Notes: generated by a model from the letters alone, not told the origin. A stretch of DNA of 64,000 bases from RPQJ01 sp963726665 (GCA_963726665.1 CAVSDW010000009.1:72903-136902); one strand, 5' to 3'. Positions 45,387 through 54,315 are shown, numbered from the stretch's first letter. A program made the numbers and translations.

Positions 45387-46037
45387 ATGAAGATCCGAGA
45401 AGTCAGCCTGACCCTCACACTGGTCGTGATTTGCGCATTGAACGCCGGGTGCGTGACTGGTCAGCGCGTAATCGCTCTGAACGTGCCGGCCTCGCCCATC
45501 GCCCAAGCGGACAAAGGCGCAATTTCGATCGCCAAGGTGACCGACGAGCGTCATTTTGAGAACCAGCCGGCGCAGGCCTCGACACCGTCCATCGACGGCG
45601 ACGTCAAGACCGCATCGCGAGCGACGCTCAATAAGATGATCGGGCGCCAGCGCAACGGCTTCGGCAAGGCGATGGGCGACGTGGCACTCGCGCCGCCTGC
45701 AACCGTCGAAACACAGGTCCAGGCCCTGGTCACGGAGGGACTGAAACGCCGCGGCTACACGGTCGTCGTGGGCTCGAGTGGGGATTCGGCGGACGTGACG
45801 ATCGAGGAGTTCTGGGCATGGTTCAGGCCCGGGTTCGCCGAGATCGCGTTTGAAGCGCAGATTCGAACGCTCGTTTCCATCACCGTCTCCGGACAGAAGC
45901 GTGCGCTCGATGTAAGCGGTCATGGCCGCGAAGAAGGCCAGGTGGCCAGCGACGAGCACTGGCAGCGCGCCTATGAGCTGGCCTACGAGGATTATCTGAA
46001 GAACCTGGATTCGAGCCTCGCCGGTGCCGGGTTATAG
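45387..46037 (+). CDS. Lipoprotein of unknown function
   Basis: 216 residues. Signal LTLTLVVICALNAGC gives a lipobox with Cys22, so it is likely envelope-anchored. The mature domain (KGAISIAKVTDERHFENQP; VETQVQALVTEGLKRRGYTVV; ADVTIEEFWAWFRPGFAEIAFEAQI; HWQRAYELAYEDYLKNL) has the alpha/beta pattern of YajG/LPS-assembly-like small lipoproteins, but I do not recognise a named family with certainty. GGAGA precedes the ATG. Neighbours are unrelated methyltransferase and DUF2252 genes. Confidence 0.72.
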   Translation: MKIREVSLTLTLVVICALNAGCVTGQRVIALNVPASPIAQADKGAISIAKVTDERHFENQPAQASTPSIDGDVKTASRATLNKMIGRQRNGFGKAMGDVALAPPATVETQVQALVTEGLKRRGYTVVVGSSGDSADVTIEEFWAWFRPGFAEIAFEAQIRTLVSITVSGQKRALDVSGHGREEGQVASDEHWQRAYELAYEDYLKNLDSSLAGAGL

Positions 46038-46163
46038 ACTCGGTGACGTGGGCACATTAATTGACCCTTAGCTCTCGCCCGACACCATCCAGGAGCGATT
46101 TCGATTGATATGGCTACTGACCGTCGGCGCAGGTCGCTTGCGTCGGCTGAAATGTGGTCGCGC

Positions 46164-47582
46164 CTATAAGTCTTCCTCGATCAGCGCCTTGATTCGTCCA
46201 GACTTCACGGCGGCCTTGAGCGCGGCATGGTCGCGCTCCGTCTGGTCCGCGTAGGCCAGTGCAAACCTGCCGACGGCTTGGTCGAATGCATCCGTCTTGC
46301 CCAGATAACCACTGATTGTCGCAGCATCTCCTGACTTGGCGTGGGCGCGCGCGAGGGTCCAGCCGCAGAATTCCGCGTAACGTTTCAGCAGTTTGGGTGC
46401 CGCGCCTTCGACCGCGAAGGACATCTTCATGTCCCGCAACTGGCGCCCAAAGAAATGGAAACCGCGCGGTCCTTGCGTCCAGCCCAGGAAGATGTCGCTC
46501 GAGGACTGCATCAGTCGCTGTCCCACGACGATCCGTTGCCCTTGATTCCGGTAGACGCTCGCGCCCGCATACGGCGCGAGTACCGAGGGGCAGGCCTCCT
46601 TGAACTGCAGGAGGAGCGCATGATTTTCCGCCGAGAAGAACAGACCGACGTAACAGCGCGTCCCTAGGCTGCCGATGCCAACGACTTTGACGGCCAGGTC
46701 CTGCAGGTCGTAGCGGTCGAACAGGACGCGGCGGTCGTCGGGAAGCGACAGGCGATAGTCGTCCAGCACCTGGCGAACTTGCGCCATGCCGGCCCTCTCC
46801 TCCACATGGAAGAGCACGGGAGGCTGGTCAGTCAAGCGGCGACGTCCACCCACATCCCGAGTGATTTTCGGGAGAAGGTATTCGCCGACACGCTGGCGCG
46901 CCTTGGCGTAGTAACGCTCCTGTCGCTCTCTCGCCTCGGCGTCCGGCGCCATCGCCAAAAGAGTCTGCTCGTCCAGACGGTCGTACCAGACCTCGAGCGG
47001 ACTCATCTTCGAAAAGGCGCGCAGGTGTTCCCGGTAGGCGCGTGCGCACCGGGCGGCAGCCTCACGGGCCCGCGCGTCGGAGTGACCGATGTCGCGGGCG
47101 GCCACGGCAAAGCTGGCGGCCAGGCGCTTGACGTCCCACTCCCAGGGCGCGGGCAAGGTTTCGTCGAAGTCGTTGATGTCGAAGACCAGGTTGCGCTCGG
47201 CGGTGGCAAACAGGCCGAAGTTCATGAGATGGCAGTCGCCGCAGGCTTGCACCCGAAGCTTGGTACTCGACGTGGTCGCGAGATCGCCTGCCATCACCCC
47301 CGCGGAGCCACGCAGGAACGTGAACGGACTGCGCAGCATGCGCCCGTGGCGGATGGGAATCAGGCTGGGGAGGCGACCCCGACTGGACAGTTCCAGCAGC
47401 GTGATGGGATCACGCCCCTTGGCAGGTGCCTTCCAGGCCGCGTGGCTCTCATGCGGCACCCTCTCGCGCAATGCCTTGCCCGCGAGCAGGCGCTGCTCGC
47501 GAGGGAGAAACGCGCGGACCTGCGCCCTGGAGGATTCGCCCGTGGACGCCGCCGGCTTGGCAGTCTTCTTCGTCTTCGTCAT
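46164..47582 (-). CDS. DUF2252 family protein
   Basis: 472 residues. RMLRSPFTFLRGSAGVMAGDLA, VQACGDCHLMNFGLFATAERNLVFDINDFDETLPAPWEWDVKRLAAS and KVVGIGSLGTRCYVGLF are strong DUF2252 blocks; HLMNFG and DINDFDE resemble aminoglycoside-phosphotransferase/kinase-like catalytic and metal motifs. The family is uncharacterised, with a kinase-like fold expected. The N-terminus is Lys/Ala-rich. It converges with the lipoprotein gene and is the downstream member of a minus-strand run with DUF6632 and DUF3604. Confidence 0.85.
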   Translation of the reverse strand: MTKTKKTAKPAASTGESSRAQVRAFLPREQRLLAGKALRERVPHESHAAWKAPAKGRDPITLLELSSRGRLPSLIPIRHGRMLRSPFTFLRGSAGVMAGDLATTSSTKLRVQACGDCHLMNFGLFATAERNLVFDINDFDETLPAPWEWDVKRLAASFAVAARDIGHSDARAREAAARCARAYREHLRAFSKMSPLEVWYDRLDEQTLLAMAPDAEARERQERYYAKARQRVGEYLLPKITRDVGGRRRLTDQPPVLFHVEERAGMAQVRQVLDDYRLSLPDDRRVLFDRYDLQDLAVKVVGIGSLGTRCYVGLFFSAENHALLLQFKEACPSVLAPYAGASVYRNQGQRIVVGQRLMQSSSDIFLGWTQGPRGFHFFGRQLRDMKMSFAVEGAAPKLLKRYAEFCGWTLARAHAKSGDAATISGYLGKTDAFDQAVGRFALAYADQTERDHAALKAAVKSGRIKALIEEDL

Positions 47583-47660
47583 GGGATTACAACCTGGCTT
47601 TCTGCCTGTCGCGTCCCGGTGCCGCCGATGACCTTAACGGTCTGGCCGAAGGCCGCCCGG

Positions 47661-48122
47661 TCAGGTGCGCACGGCGTCCGGGATCTTGCGATTCGGATGC
47701 CATCGCCACATCACGGCGCTGATGACGAATAGCAGCGGGACATCGCCCCACATGTGCGCGTGCTCGTTCGGATAGGTGAAAGCCTGAATCGCCATCAGGG
47801 ATCCGTGCATCAGGTTGGCGAGAATGCCCCAGTCGAACAGCGACGCCGCGGCCTTGGGATCTTTCGCGCCGCGAACCAGCAGGATCGCCCACGCCACGTA
47901 AAGCGAAAACATCATGAACAGGTAGGGGTGCGCACCGTGCAGTGGCGAGGGGGGATGTGCCGGGCCCAGCAGAGGAAATCCCTGCGGCAGCTCGCCCCAG
48001 AAGAATCCGGGCGCATAGGCGAGCGCCACGATCGGTCCGGCAAGGATGATTCCCCACCCCATCAGCCTCATTACCAGCGCGGAGGTCCGCAGGTGCTGGT
48101 CGATTCCTTGCATCGTGTCCAC
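47661..48122 (-). CDS. DUF6632-like four-helix membrane protein
   Basis: 153 residues with about four transmembrane segments (MGWGIILAGPIVALAYAPGF, HPYLFMMFSLYVAWAILLV, LFDWGILANLMHGSLMAIQAF, WGDVPLLFVISAVMWRW). The block FSLYVAWAILLVRGAKDPKAAASLFDWGILANLMHGSLMAIQ matches the pattern I associate with DUF6632 (about 45-115). Function unknown. The start lies 9 bp behind the DUF3604 stop, so the two are probably co-transcribed. Confidence 0.65.
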   Translation of the reverse strand: MDTMQGIDQHLRTSALVMRLMGWGIILAGPIVALAYAPGFFWGELPQGFPLLGPAHPPSPLHGAHPYLFMMFSLYVAWAILLVRGAKDPKAAASLFDWGILANLMHGSLMAIQAFTYPNEHAHMWGDVPLLFVISAVMWRWHPNRKIPDAVRT

Positions 48123-48131
48123 GTGTTGAAC

Positions 48132-50066
48132 CTATGGCGTGTACCAGATGGGTGAAGTGTATGCGCGATCGGTGACAACCATCGGAACGTTGTCGGCCAT
48201 CTTGATCCCGAAACGCTTCTGGTCGTAGGCGGTCCAGCGCGGCGACGGGATCTGGATCACGCGCACGTAGTAGAACGCCCGCTGCGTCGCGTCGAACGTC
48301 GGGTCCTTCCAGTAGGCCGACAGTTCCGCGGCGCCGATAGTGTTGGTGTAGGTGGCATTCGCCACGTCCACGGTGCTGCCGACCGAGGTCTTGCACCGGC
48401 CATCCGGGCCGATCTTGCGCCCTCCAGAAACGGCAACGTCGAAGATGCGTTCCTGGCTCTTGCCGTCCGTGCCGAGCCAGCCCTTGATGACTTGGATGCG
48501 ATCGAGGTTGGGACCGTCGGGATCGCGTAAAGCGTAGACCAGGAAGACCGGCCGCTGGCCGGCTGCCGGCTTGCTGAGGTTGCCGCCCATCGGCACGCCA
48601 TGGGCATAGCCGTTCGCCGCGAAGTCGGGGCGATTGAGGTCCGCTGGCGCAAAGTCCCAGCCGGCGAACACGCGCACGACCGGTCGATCGCCCGTCGTCG
48701 CGTAGACTTCCCTGCGCTTCAGCGCGTCCCAGATCGCCTCGCGGGTGTTTTCGCGCGCCCACACGCCCCCCAGGCCCGACGCGGATTCGTTCCACACCGA
48801 AACCACAGGCTTGCCGTCTGCCCCCGTCGCAAGCGGAGTCTTCCAGCGCTCCGGCGACGGCAAGCCGTTGGCGAACTCACCGAAGAAGTTGTCTTCCCGC
48901 GTCGTGACCACGCCTACGTGGGCATCGTTACCGCCAATCATGCCGGTCTGGTAGGGATTGGCGCCGAGCCTGGCCTCGAGCTCCAGTCCCAACTTCAGCG
49001 CCGAGCGCGCGTAGTTGGCATGAAGCACGCTGTCCTGGGCCCGCGCCATCTTTCCAAAGTCGACGTCCCATCGCTCGAAGTCGGCGAACTCGTCGTTCGG
49101 CGAAAGATACGGGGTTGTCTCGCCGTCACCCTTGATCTGCGTCGCCTCGAGGAGCGGCTCGTGGCTGGCCCGCGCCTCGGCGTAGGCCCGGTCCATGGGC
49201 TTGCCGTCGAAAGTCTCGGCCGAGTACATCATGCCGTTGCTCAGGTTGCCGTTGTGCGGGATGGCGAGCACCTGGCCCCCCGTCTTCGTCGTGTATGCGT
49301 CCATGTACTTCCACAGTTCCGCCGGGTCCGAGCTGTCGAAGGCGGAGAAGGGAAGGACCTGGTTAACGCGGTCCGCACCGTCGCGGAAGATGACGGTGCG
49401 ATGCAGGTTGTTGGCGCCGGGGGCCGACGTCCACTCGAAGCCTTGCAGCGTGGTGAAGACGCCCGGCCGGTTCCACTGCTCGGCGGCTTTCGTGGCCTGC
49501 GCCCAGGCCGCGCCCGCAAGCTTGTCGCTCTTGAAGACGGGGGTGCCGGTCTGCATCGATACAACCGCCTCGATCGCGGCCTTGACGCCCTCTTCCGGGC
49601 TCGTCTGCGACATCTCGTACCAGCGCTTGCCCTGCGGGTTTTCGAGCAGCTCGGGGCTGCCGGCGCGAATCTGGTCGGCGATGCCGAGGTACTCGGCGTG
49701 GTCGGTGATGGAAACCCAGTCCAGCGGCCGGTCCTGCTTGTAGCGCTGGCCATTGTCGAGAACGACCTCACCGCCGCTGGAGACCTTGAACAGGTCGTCG
49801 GGGGTCAGCGTGATCCCGAACATTCCCGCGTCGAACGAGTAGCCGGTATGCACGTGAGCCACGCCCCAGTAGACGCGCCTGGGGAAATGCTGGTCCGGAT
49901 AGGGAGAATAATCGGGCTTCGTCGGCTGTATGGCCGTCTTCGCATGCGAGGCGGGAGGCGGGCTGTCCGCTGCGGCGCGGTCGCCGAAGCCCGCGAATGC
50001 CAGCACGAGTGCGGCGGAGGCAACACCGGCTGCAACCACGTCCGGCAATCTGATCTGTCGTTTCAC
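48132..50066 (-). CDS. Secreted DUF3604 protein (PHP-like fold)
   Basis: 644 residues from a GTG at 50066, preceded by GAGGGGGGT; the frame extends upstream but the signal peptide (VVAAGVASAALVLAFAGFGDRAAA) begins here. YWGVAHVHTGYSFDAGMFG, DWVSITDHAEYLGIAD, AIPHNGNLSNG and MIGGNDAHVGVVTT carry the histidine/aspartate metal ligands of DUF3604, related to PHP phosphoesterases. Proteins of this kind occur in polyunsaturated-compound or organophosphate contexts; substrate unknown. It diverges from the AraC-family regulator across about 90 bp. Confidence 0.87.
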   Translation of the reverse strand: MKRQIRLPDVVAAGVASAALVLAFAGFGDRAAADSPPPASHAKTAIQPTKPDYSPYPDQHFPRRVYWGVAHVHTGYSFDAGMFGITLTPDDLFKVSSGGEVVLDNGQRYKQDRPLDWVSITDHAEYLGIADQIRAGSPELLENPQGKRWYEMSQTSPEEGVKAAIEAVVSMQTGTPVFKSDKLAGAAWAQATKAAEQWNRPGVFTTLQGFEWTSAPGANNLHRTVIFRDGADRVNQVLPFSAFDSSDPAELWKYMDAYTTKTGGQVLAIPHNGNLSNGMMYSAETFDGKPMDRAYAEARASHEPLLEATQIKGDGETTPYLSPNDEFADFERWDVDFGKMARAQDSVLHANYARSALKLGLELEARLGANPYQTGMIGGNDAHVGVVTTREDNFFGEFANGLPSPERWKTPLATGADGKPVVSVWNESASGLGGVWARENTREAIWDALKRREVYATTGDRPVVRVFAGWDFAPADLNRPDFAANGYAHGVPMGGNLSKPAAGQRPVFLVYALRDPDGPNLDRIQVIKGWLGTDGKSQERIFDVAVSGGRKIGPDGRCKTSVGSTVDVANATYTNTIGAAELSAYWKDPTFDATQRAFYYVRVIQIPSPRWTAYDQKRFGIKMADNVPMVVTDRAYTSPIWYTP

Positions 50067-50155
50067 GGCACCCCCCTCGATCGTCTGGTCAATCCGGGTG
50101 CAAGGGTCGCAATAAAGCGGCCGAAGCGTTGTACGATCAACATCCGTTTTGGGCA

Positions 50156-51142
50156 ATGGCTGATCCAAATATGAATGTGGAAGATGCCAATTTCCTGGAC
50201 TACGAGATCACGGACGCCGACGCCTACTCGACGATGTTGCGTGGCGCGGATGTCGAGATTTCGCAGCTGGAGCCCGGGCCGCTGCGAGGGCACCACCTGC
50301 GAGTGGGTCTCCCTGGCGGGGAGATCTCGTGGATCGTCACCAACCTGCCGCTGCGCGGACGCGGACGCTTTCCGCCGACGGTATGGACGCTTTCGGTGGT
50401 GACGGGCGCCGCCAGTCGCTCGCTGCAGCACGGCGTCGAGGTGAGCGCCGGTACCCAGTTCCTGCATGGACCGGGAGCGGAGCATGACGGGATTTACGGA
50501 CGGGACTTCTCCGTCGTGTGCCTTTGCGTGCGCGACGAGATCTTCCTGGACACCCTGACGAACGAGTTTCCCGAACTCGTGGCGTCGACGGACCGCCAAT
50601 GCCGGGTATCGGAGCCATCCGACGCGGCGCGCAAGGAGCTGATCGAGCGGTTCACGCAAGCGGCGGTCATTCTTCGAGCAGACATGGAGGTGCGCCGCAG
50701 TTTCGCCGCCAGGTCGGCCATGCAGGACGAGTTGCTGGGCGCATTTCTCGAGAACTTCGCGGGTGGCGTCGAGCAATCGCCGACGCCGACAGTCGCGAAT
50801 GCCGCGGTGCTGGTGAGCCGGGCCGAGGAACTGGCGAAAACCTCAGGGATCAATCCGCCGTGCGTCAGAGATTTGTGCCTCGGTTGTGGTGTGCCGCGGC
50901 GCACATTGAGTCACGCGTTCCACCAGGTGCTGGGGATGGGACCGGCGACCTATCTGCGTCGCTTGCGACTCAACCAGGTGCGACGAACCCTGCGACGGTC
51001 CCGCGCAGGCGACAGGCAAACGAGAGTGAAGGCCGTCGCGCTCGAACACGGCTTCTGGCACCCGGGCCGGTTCAGTTCGCAATATCGGGAGTTGTTCGGC
51101 GAGAGTCCGCTGGAGAGCGCGCGACGAACTGACGTACGCTGA
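50156..51142 (+). CDS. AraC-family transcriptional regulator
   Basis: 328 residues. The N-terminal half is a cupin-like ligand domain (VEISQLEPGPLRGHHLRVGLPGGEISWIVTN). The C-terminal half has two helix-turn-helix units: VRDLCLGCGVPRRTLSHAFHQVLGMGPATYLRRLRLNQVRR and VKAVALEHGFWHPGRFSSQYRELFGESP (about 240-320). ATG at 50156 chosen over a TTG at 50129 and an ATG at 50171. Divergent transcription from the DUF3604-DUF6632 genes suggests it controls them; the inducer is unknown. Confidence 0.85.
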   Translation: MADPNMNVEDANFLDYEITDADAYSTMLRGADVEISQLEPGPLRGHHLRVGLPGGEISWIVTNLPLRGRGRFPPTVWTLSVVTGAASRSLQHGVEVSAGTQFLHGPGAEHDGIYGRDFSVVCLCVRDEIFLDTLTNEFPELVASTDRQCRVSEPSDAARKELIERFTQAAVILRADMEVRRSFAARSAMQDELLGAFLENFAGGVEQSPTPTVANAAVLVSRAEELAKTSGINPPCVRDLCLGCGVPRRTLSHAFHQVLGMGPATYLRRLRLNQVRRTLRRSRAGDRQTRVKAVALEHGFWHPGRFSSQYRELFGESPLESARRTDVR

Positions 51143-51494
51143 TTGGCGACGAACGTGACTTCCGCGCCGCGGGACGCGATCTGTTCCGGGGCGGCCGCGA
51201 CTGACCGGTGACCGACCCAATACTCCGATGGTCCGCGGATCAGCCATCGAACGCGCGTTACTTTTTGAGTGCCCCAACGCGGTCAACGACTTGGGCGCAT
51301 CGCCACCGAACGGTTTCCGAATCGTGGGCCCGCGCGGAATGACGGGAGCCCCACGGTCTGTCGAACTGGAATCCTGAGCCACCCTCCGATCTCCGTCTTC
51401 GAGCCCTAGCAGGCAATCCAACGAGCGAACCGGGACTTGCCGAAAAACGATAATTGATATATCGTTTATCAATATCTCCTGGAGGACCCCATCA
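51143..51494. other. Intergenic region upstream of the DUF2975-HTH genes
   Basis: 352 bp. The first 300 bp hold no supportable gene; 51223-51249 is echoed at 59676-59704. The last 50 bp hold the four-half-site operator (51446-51473) and a strong GGAGG ribosome site at about 51480-51484. Confidence 0.45.
51446..51473. promoter_or_regulatory. Operator of four contiguous 7-bp half-sites
   Basis: AACGATA-ATTGATA-TATCGTT-TATCAAT without gaps. Half-sites 1 and 3 are exact inverted repeats, as are 2 and 4, and all fit ANNGATA/TATCNNT. It lies 21 bp before the start codon and is much more AT-rich than its surroundings, so it probably overlaps the promoter. The HTH protein encoded as second gene is the likely ligand. 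Confidence 0.7.
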
Positions 51495-52013
51495 ATGAAA
51501 CATGCGTCGGCGCTGCCTGTGGCATGGACCACGCTTCGCATCCTGATCGTCCTCAACTGGCTGTTCGGTGGTGCCATCCTCACGCTGCTGATCGCGACGA
51601 TCGTCGCCGAGCAATGGACGTTCACCGCGCTCGGCATTCCTCCGTCCTCCGAGATCCGCCCGATGATGACGGGATTTCGTGCGATTGCCGCGCTCGGCCT
51701 GGTCGCGATCCCGCTCAATCACGCCGTCCTCACGCGGCTGCTTGCGATCGTCGAGACGGTGCGCAAGGGCGATGCGTTCGTCACGGCGAACGCCTACCGT
51801 CTGCAAGCCATCGCCTGGGTGCTGCTCGCTCTCCAGCTCCTCAGCCTCATCATCGGCGCCATCGGCACGTCGATTTCGACCGCCGCCCACCCGCTTCACC
51901 TCGATGCCGGCTTTTCCCCCAGCGGCTGGCTGGCCGTAATCCTGACCTTCGTCCTCGCGCGCGTTTTCGCCGAGGGCGCGCTGTTGCGGGAAGACCTCGA
52001 AGGGACGGTGTGA
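51495..52013 (+). CDS. DUF2975 family membrane protein
   Basis: 172 residues with four transmembrane segments (ILIVLNWLFGGAILTLLIATIV, GFRAIAALGLVAIPLNHAVL, AIAWVLLALQLLSLIIGAIG, GWLAVILTFVLARVFAEGALLREDLEGTV). The C-terminal FAEGxxLREDLEGTV is the DUF2975 hallmark, and such proteins nearly always precede a small YozG-like HTH gene, as here (1 bp gap). Function unknown; a membrane partner that senses a signal and controls the HTH protein is inference. Confidence 0.85.
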   Translation: MKHASALPVAWTTLRILIVLNWLFGGAILTLLIATIVAEQWTFTALGIPPSSEIRPMMTGFRAIAALGLVAIPLNHAVLTRLLAIVETVRKGDAFVTANAYRLQAIAWVLLALQLLSLIIGAIGTSISTAAHPLHLDAGFSPSGWLAVILTFVLARVFAEGALLREDLEGTV

Positions 52014-52014
52014 C

Positions 52015-52230
52015 ATGGCGATCATCGTCAAGCTCGACGATCTTCTCCACGATCGGCGGATGACCCTGACAGAGCTCGCCGAGCGGATCGACATCACGCT
52101 GGCCAATCTTTCGATCCTCAAGACGGGAAAGGCGCGCGCGATCCGCTTTTCGACCCTCGAGGCCATCTGCAAAGTTCTGCAGTGCCAGCCCGGTGACTTG
52201 CTTCAATTCAAACGGGACTCCCGCCCTTGA
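52015..52230 (+). CDS. YozG/XRE-type small helix-turn-helix regulator
   Basis: 71 residues, a single Cro/C1-type domain: MAIIVKLDDLLHDRRMTLTELAERIDITLANLSILKTGKARAIRFSTLEAICKVLQCQPGDLLQF spans almost the whole protein (about 1-65). ANLSILKTGKARAIRFSTL is the recognition region characteristic of the YozG subgroup. Its ATG follows the DUF2975 stop by one base (TGACATG). It probably binds the half-site array at 51446-51473 and autoregulates the unit. Confidence 0.88.
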   Translation: MAIIVKLDDLLHDRRMTLTELAERIDITLANLSILKTGKARAIRFSTLEAICKVLQCQPGDLLQFKRDSRP

Positions 52231-52278
52231 GAGGCGCCGGAGCCCATACGCGCGGCTTTCCAATTCAGGAGAATTGAC

Positions 52279-52719
52279 ATGGCTTCGACTGCTGCGCCTG
52301 TTTCACCTTCGGCCGCCGATACCGCAGACGAGGTATCGCAGATACGACTTCATGTCCTGCGCGCCACTTACCTATTGCTCGTGGTCGGGTTGGGCGCGAC
52401 GATCGTGCCTGTTCTTTTCAGTCATGAGCCGGTGGCGCGCGGCGTGATCCCGAGCCTGCTAGGCGCCGTGTGGCTGCTCGCGTTCGTCGGCCTGCGTTAT
52501 CCGCTGCAGATGCTTCCCTTGCTGATGTTCGAGTTCGTGTGGAAGACGATCTGGCTGATCGCTTTCGGGTTGCCGCAATGGTCCTCAGGACAGCTGCCGC
52601 CGACCTTCGCCGAAGACTTCAAGGCCATCGCCGCCGGCGTGATCCTGATGCCGATCGTGATCCCGTGGCGCTACGTCTATCGCCACTACGTCAAACAGCA
52701 GGCGAACCGCTGGCGGTGA
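52279..52719 (+). CDS. Small membrane protein of unknown function
   Basis: 146 residues with three or four transmembrane helices (YLLLVVGLGATIVPVLF, GVIPSLLGAVWLLAFVGL, MLPLLMFEFVWKTIWLIAFGL, AIAAGVILMPIVIPWRYVY). AGGAGA precedes the ATG. No named family is evident. It lies 48 bp after the HTH gene and may be the third gene of that unit. Confidence 0.7.
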   Translation: MASTAAPVSPSAADTADEVSQIRLHVLRATYLLLVVGLGATIVPVLFSHEPVARGVIPSLLGAVWLLAFVGLRYPLQMLPLLMFEFVWKTIWLIAFGLPQWSSGQLPPTFAEDFKAIAAGVILMPIVIPWRYVYRHYVKQQANRWR

Positions 52720-52814
52720 ATCGAGCGTTGGACTGCCGACCTGCTCCCCGATTGCAGTGCCAGCCAGCAGCGCTTTAGTCCAGTTCTAAGCGACTACGAA
52801 TAATCGGGGTGACA

Positions 52815-53186
52815 TCACAACCGCCTGGCGCTTACGGACATCCAGTCGATCGCCGTCGGGATGGCTTCCCCAGGGGGCGCGTAGCTGGCGCCGTTGAGCC
52901 ACTCGGTGAGCGCCGCTTGGAGACAGGCCGGCGCAGGGTCCGGTCGAATGTCGGCGACACGGCCGTCGCCCTGCACGATGAAGTTCGTGCGGTAGACCAC
53001 GCCGTCGCGAACTGCGCAGTCGCTCGGCAACTTCAGGTCGCCCGCCGAAACGAGCTGCAGCGGTGGTGGGGGAATGGCCGCAGGTGTCCCCTGCTCTTCA
53101 ATCGATGCGCAGCCGGCAACGACGATCCCCGAGATGGCGACCATCGCCCGAAATGCATCACGCCTCGGTCGGCGGGCTTGGTTCAT
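52815..53186 (-). CDS. Small lipoprotein, possible TonB-C-like domain
   Basis: 123 residues. Signal AMVAISGIVVAGC gives a lipobox Cys near residue 26. The mature part has SDCAVRDGVVYRTNFIVQGDGRVADIRPDPAPACLQAALTEWLNGASYAPP, whose VQGDGRV and W-x-x-x-A-x-Y-x-P pattern resembles a TonB C-terminal domain, with a likely disulfide between its two cysteines. ATG at 53186 chosen for the lipobox spacing. Function unknown. Confidence 0.65.
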   Translation of the reverse strand: MNQARRPRRDAFRAMVAISGIVVAGCASIEEQGTPAAIPPPPLQLVSAGDLKLPSDCAVRDGVVYRTNFIVQGDGRVADIRPDPAPACLQAALTEWLNGASYAPPGEAIPTAIDWMSVSARRL

Positions 53187-53313
53187 GGACGGCGACCTCC
53201 TCGATGCGTGCTCTCGGCTCCGCGAGATGGTGACGATGCACCCCGGGGGCCGGGTTCCGTTGCGGCGGCCCGATGATACGCCTGCCCATGCGAGGCCGGC
53301 GCCGGCCTCGCGG

Positions 53314-54315
53314 TCAGTTCTTCTCGTCGCTCGATTGCTCCGGGGCTCGCTGAGCTTCGACCTCGGCGCCAACGGCGTGCGGACCCCCCTCGATCTGCAC
53401 CCATCTCAGGTGCCGCCCGGTCGTTACCGATGAGTCCCAGCTGATTGCCCGGTTGCCCCCGGCCGTCTTCGCCAGCAGAAGGGCCTGCGCAGCGCGGTCG
53501 ATCGAGTCCTCGACCCGGACCTCCGGGTCGAGCAGCGCGAGACCGAATGAAGCGGTCAGTTGCAGCGAGGAGGTGGCTCCCGCCATGAATAGCCGACGCC
53601 GGGCGAGGCCGTCGCGCACGCGTCCTACGATGCCCATGCCGGCGGCCAGGTCCGCCCCCGGCAGCGAGATGAGGAATTCATCGCCTCCGTAGCGGAACAC
53701 CCGGTCGTCGGGTCGCAGGTGCTCGCACAAGAAGCGCACCGCCTCTGCGAGCAGCGCATCGCCAATCGGGTGACCTTGCGACTGGTTGATTTCCTTTAGG
53801 CGATCGAGGTCCATGAAGATGATGCAGCACGACATCTCCCGCCGACTGACCCGCGCACGCCAGCGGCGCAGTTCCGGCAGCGCGTGGTCGCGATCGTGCG
53901 CCCCTGTCAATGCATCACGATTCCGCAGCTCAACCAGGAGATGTTGTCTGAGCAGGTCGAGTTCGCGGCGCAACCGGAGACTGCTCGCGAGCAGTTCATC
54001 GAATGCCCGGTTCTCGATGGGCCGGCCGACCTCGAATTCACGCAGGATCGTGGCCGCGACCTGGTGCACCCGCTCGTGCTCGATGCCAATCGCCGCAATG
54101 CCGGGCTGCTCCGCCAGCTCGACGGCAGCACACTCGTAATACCATCTACCGAAGCTGCAGCGGTGATGCGCCGTCGTCGTGAGATCGTTCGGGTCGATCG
54201 GCAGTTCGCATACAATGACGCGCAGCAGGTTGGCGTACCACTCCAGATGATCGTGGGTCGCCTGGTCGAGCTGCCTCAGCGCGTTGCGCAACGTCGCCGG
54301 CTGCATGTTGAGCAT
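53314..54315 (-). CDS. CZB-domain diguanylate cyclase (DgcZ-like)
   Basis: 333 residues. The first 125 residues form a CZB zinc-binding domain: ATHDHLEWYANLLR, HHRCSFGRWYYE and HERVHQVAA hold the three His and one Cys ligands. A GGDEF domain follows, with intact FRYGGDEFLISLPG and an RxxD inhibitory site (RPDD) five residues upstream. By analogy with E. coli DgcZ it makes cyclic-di-GMP and is inhibited by zinc. No transmembrane segment. The last 40 residues are charged and disordered. Confidence 0.87.
   Translation of the reverse strand: MLNMQPATLRNALRQLDQATHDHLEWYANLLRVIVCELPIDPNDLTTTAHHRCSFGRWYYECAAVELAEQPGIAAIGIEHERVHQVAATILREFEVGRPIENRAFDELLASSLRLRRELDLLRQHLLVELRNRDALTGAHDRDHALPELRRWRARVSRREMSCCIIFMDLDRLKEINQSQGHPIGDALLAEAVRFLCEHLRPDDRVFRYGGDEFLISLPGADLAAGMGIVGRVRDGLARRRLFMAGATSSLQLTASFGLALLDPEVRVEDSIDRAAQALLLAKTAGGNRAISWDSSVTTGRHLRWVQIEGGPHAVGAEVEAQRAPEQSSDEKN

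Noticed and set aside
48600..50174. 524-codon plus-strand open frame
   Set aside because: Antisense shadow of the DUF3604 gene, a consequence of high GC at third positions.
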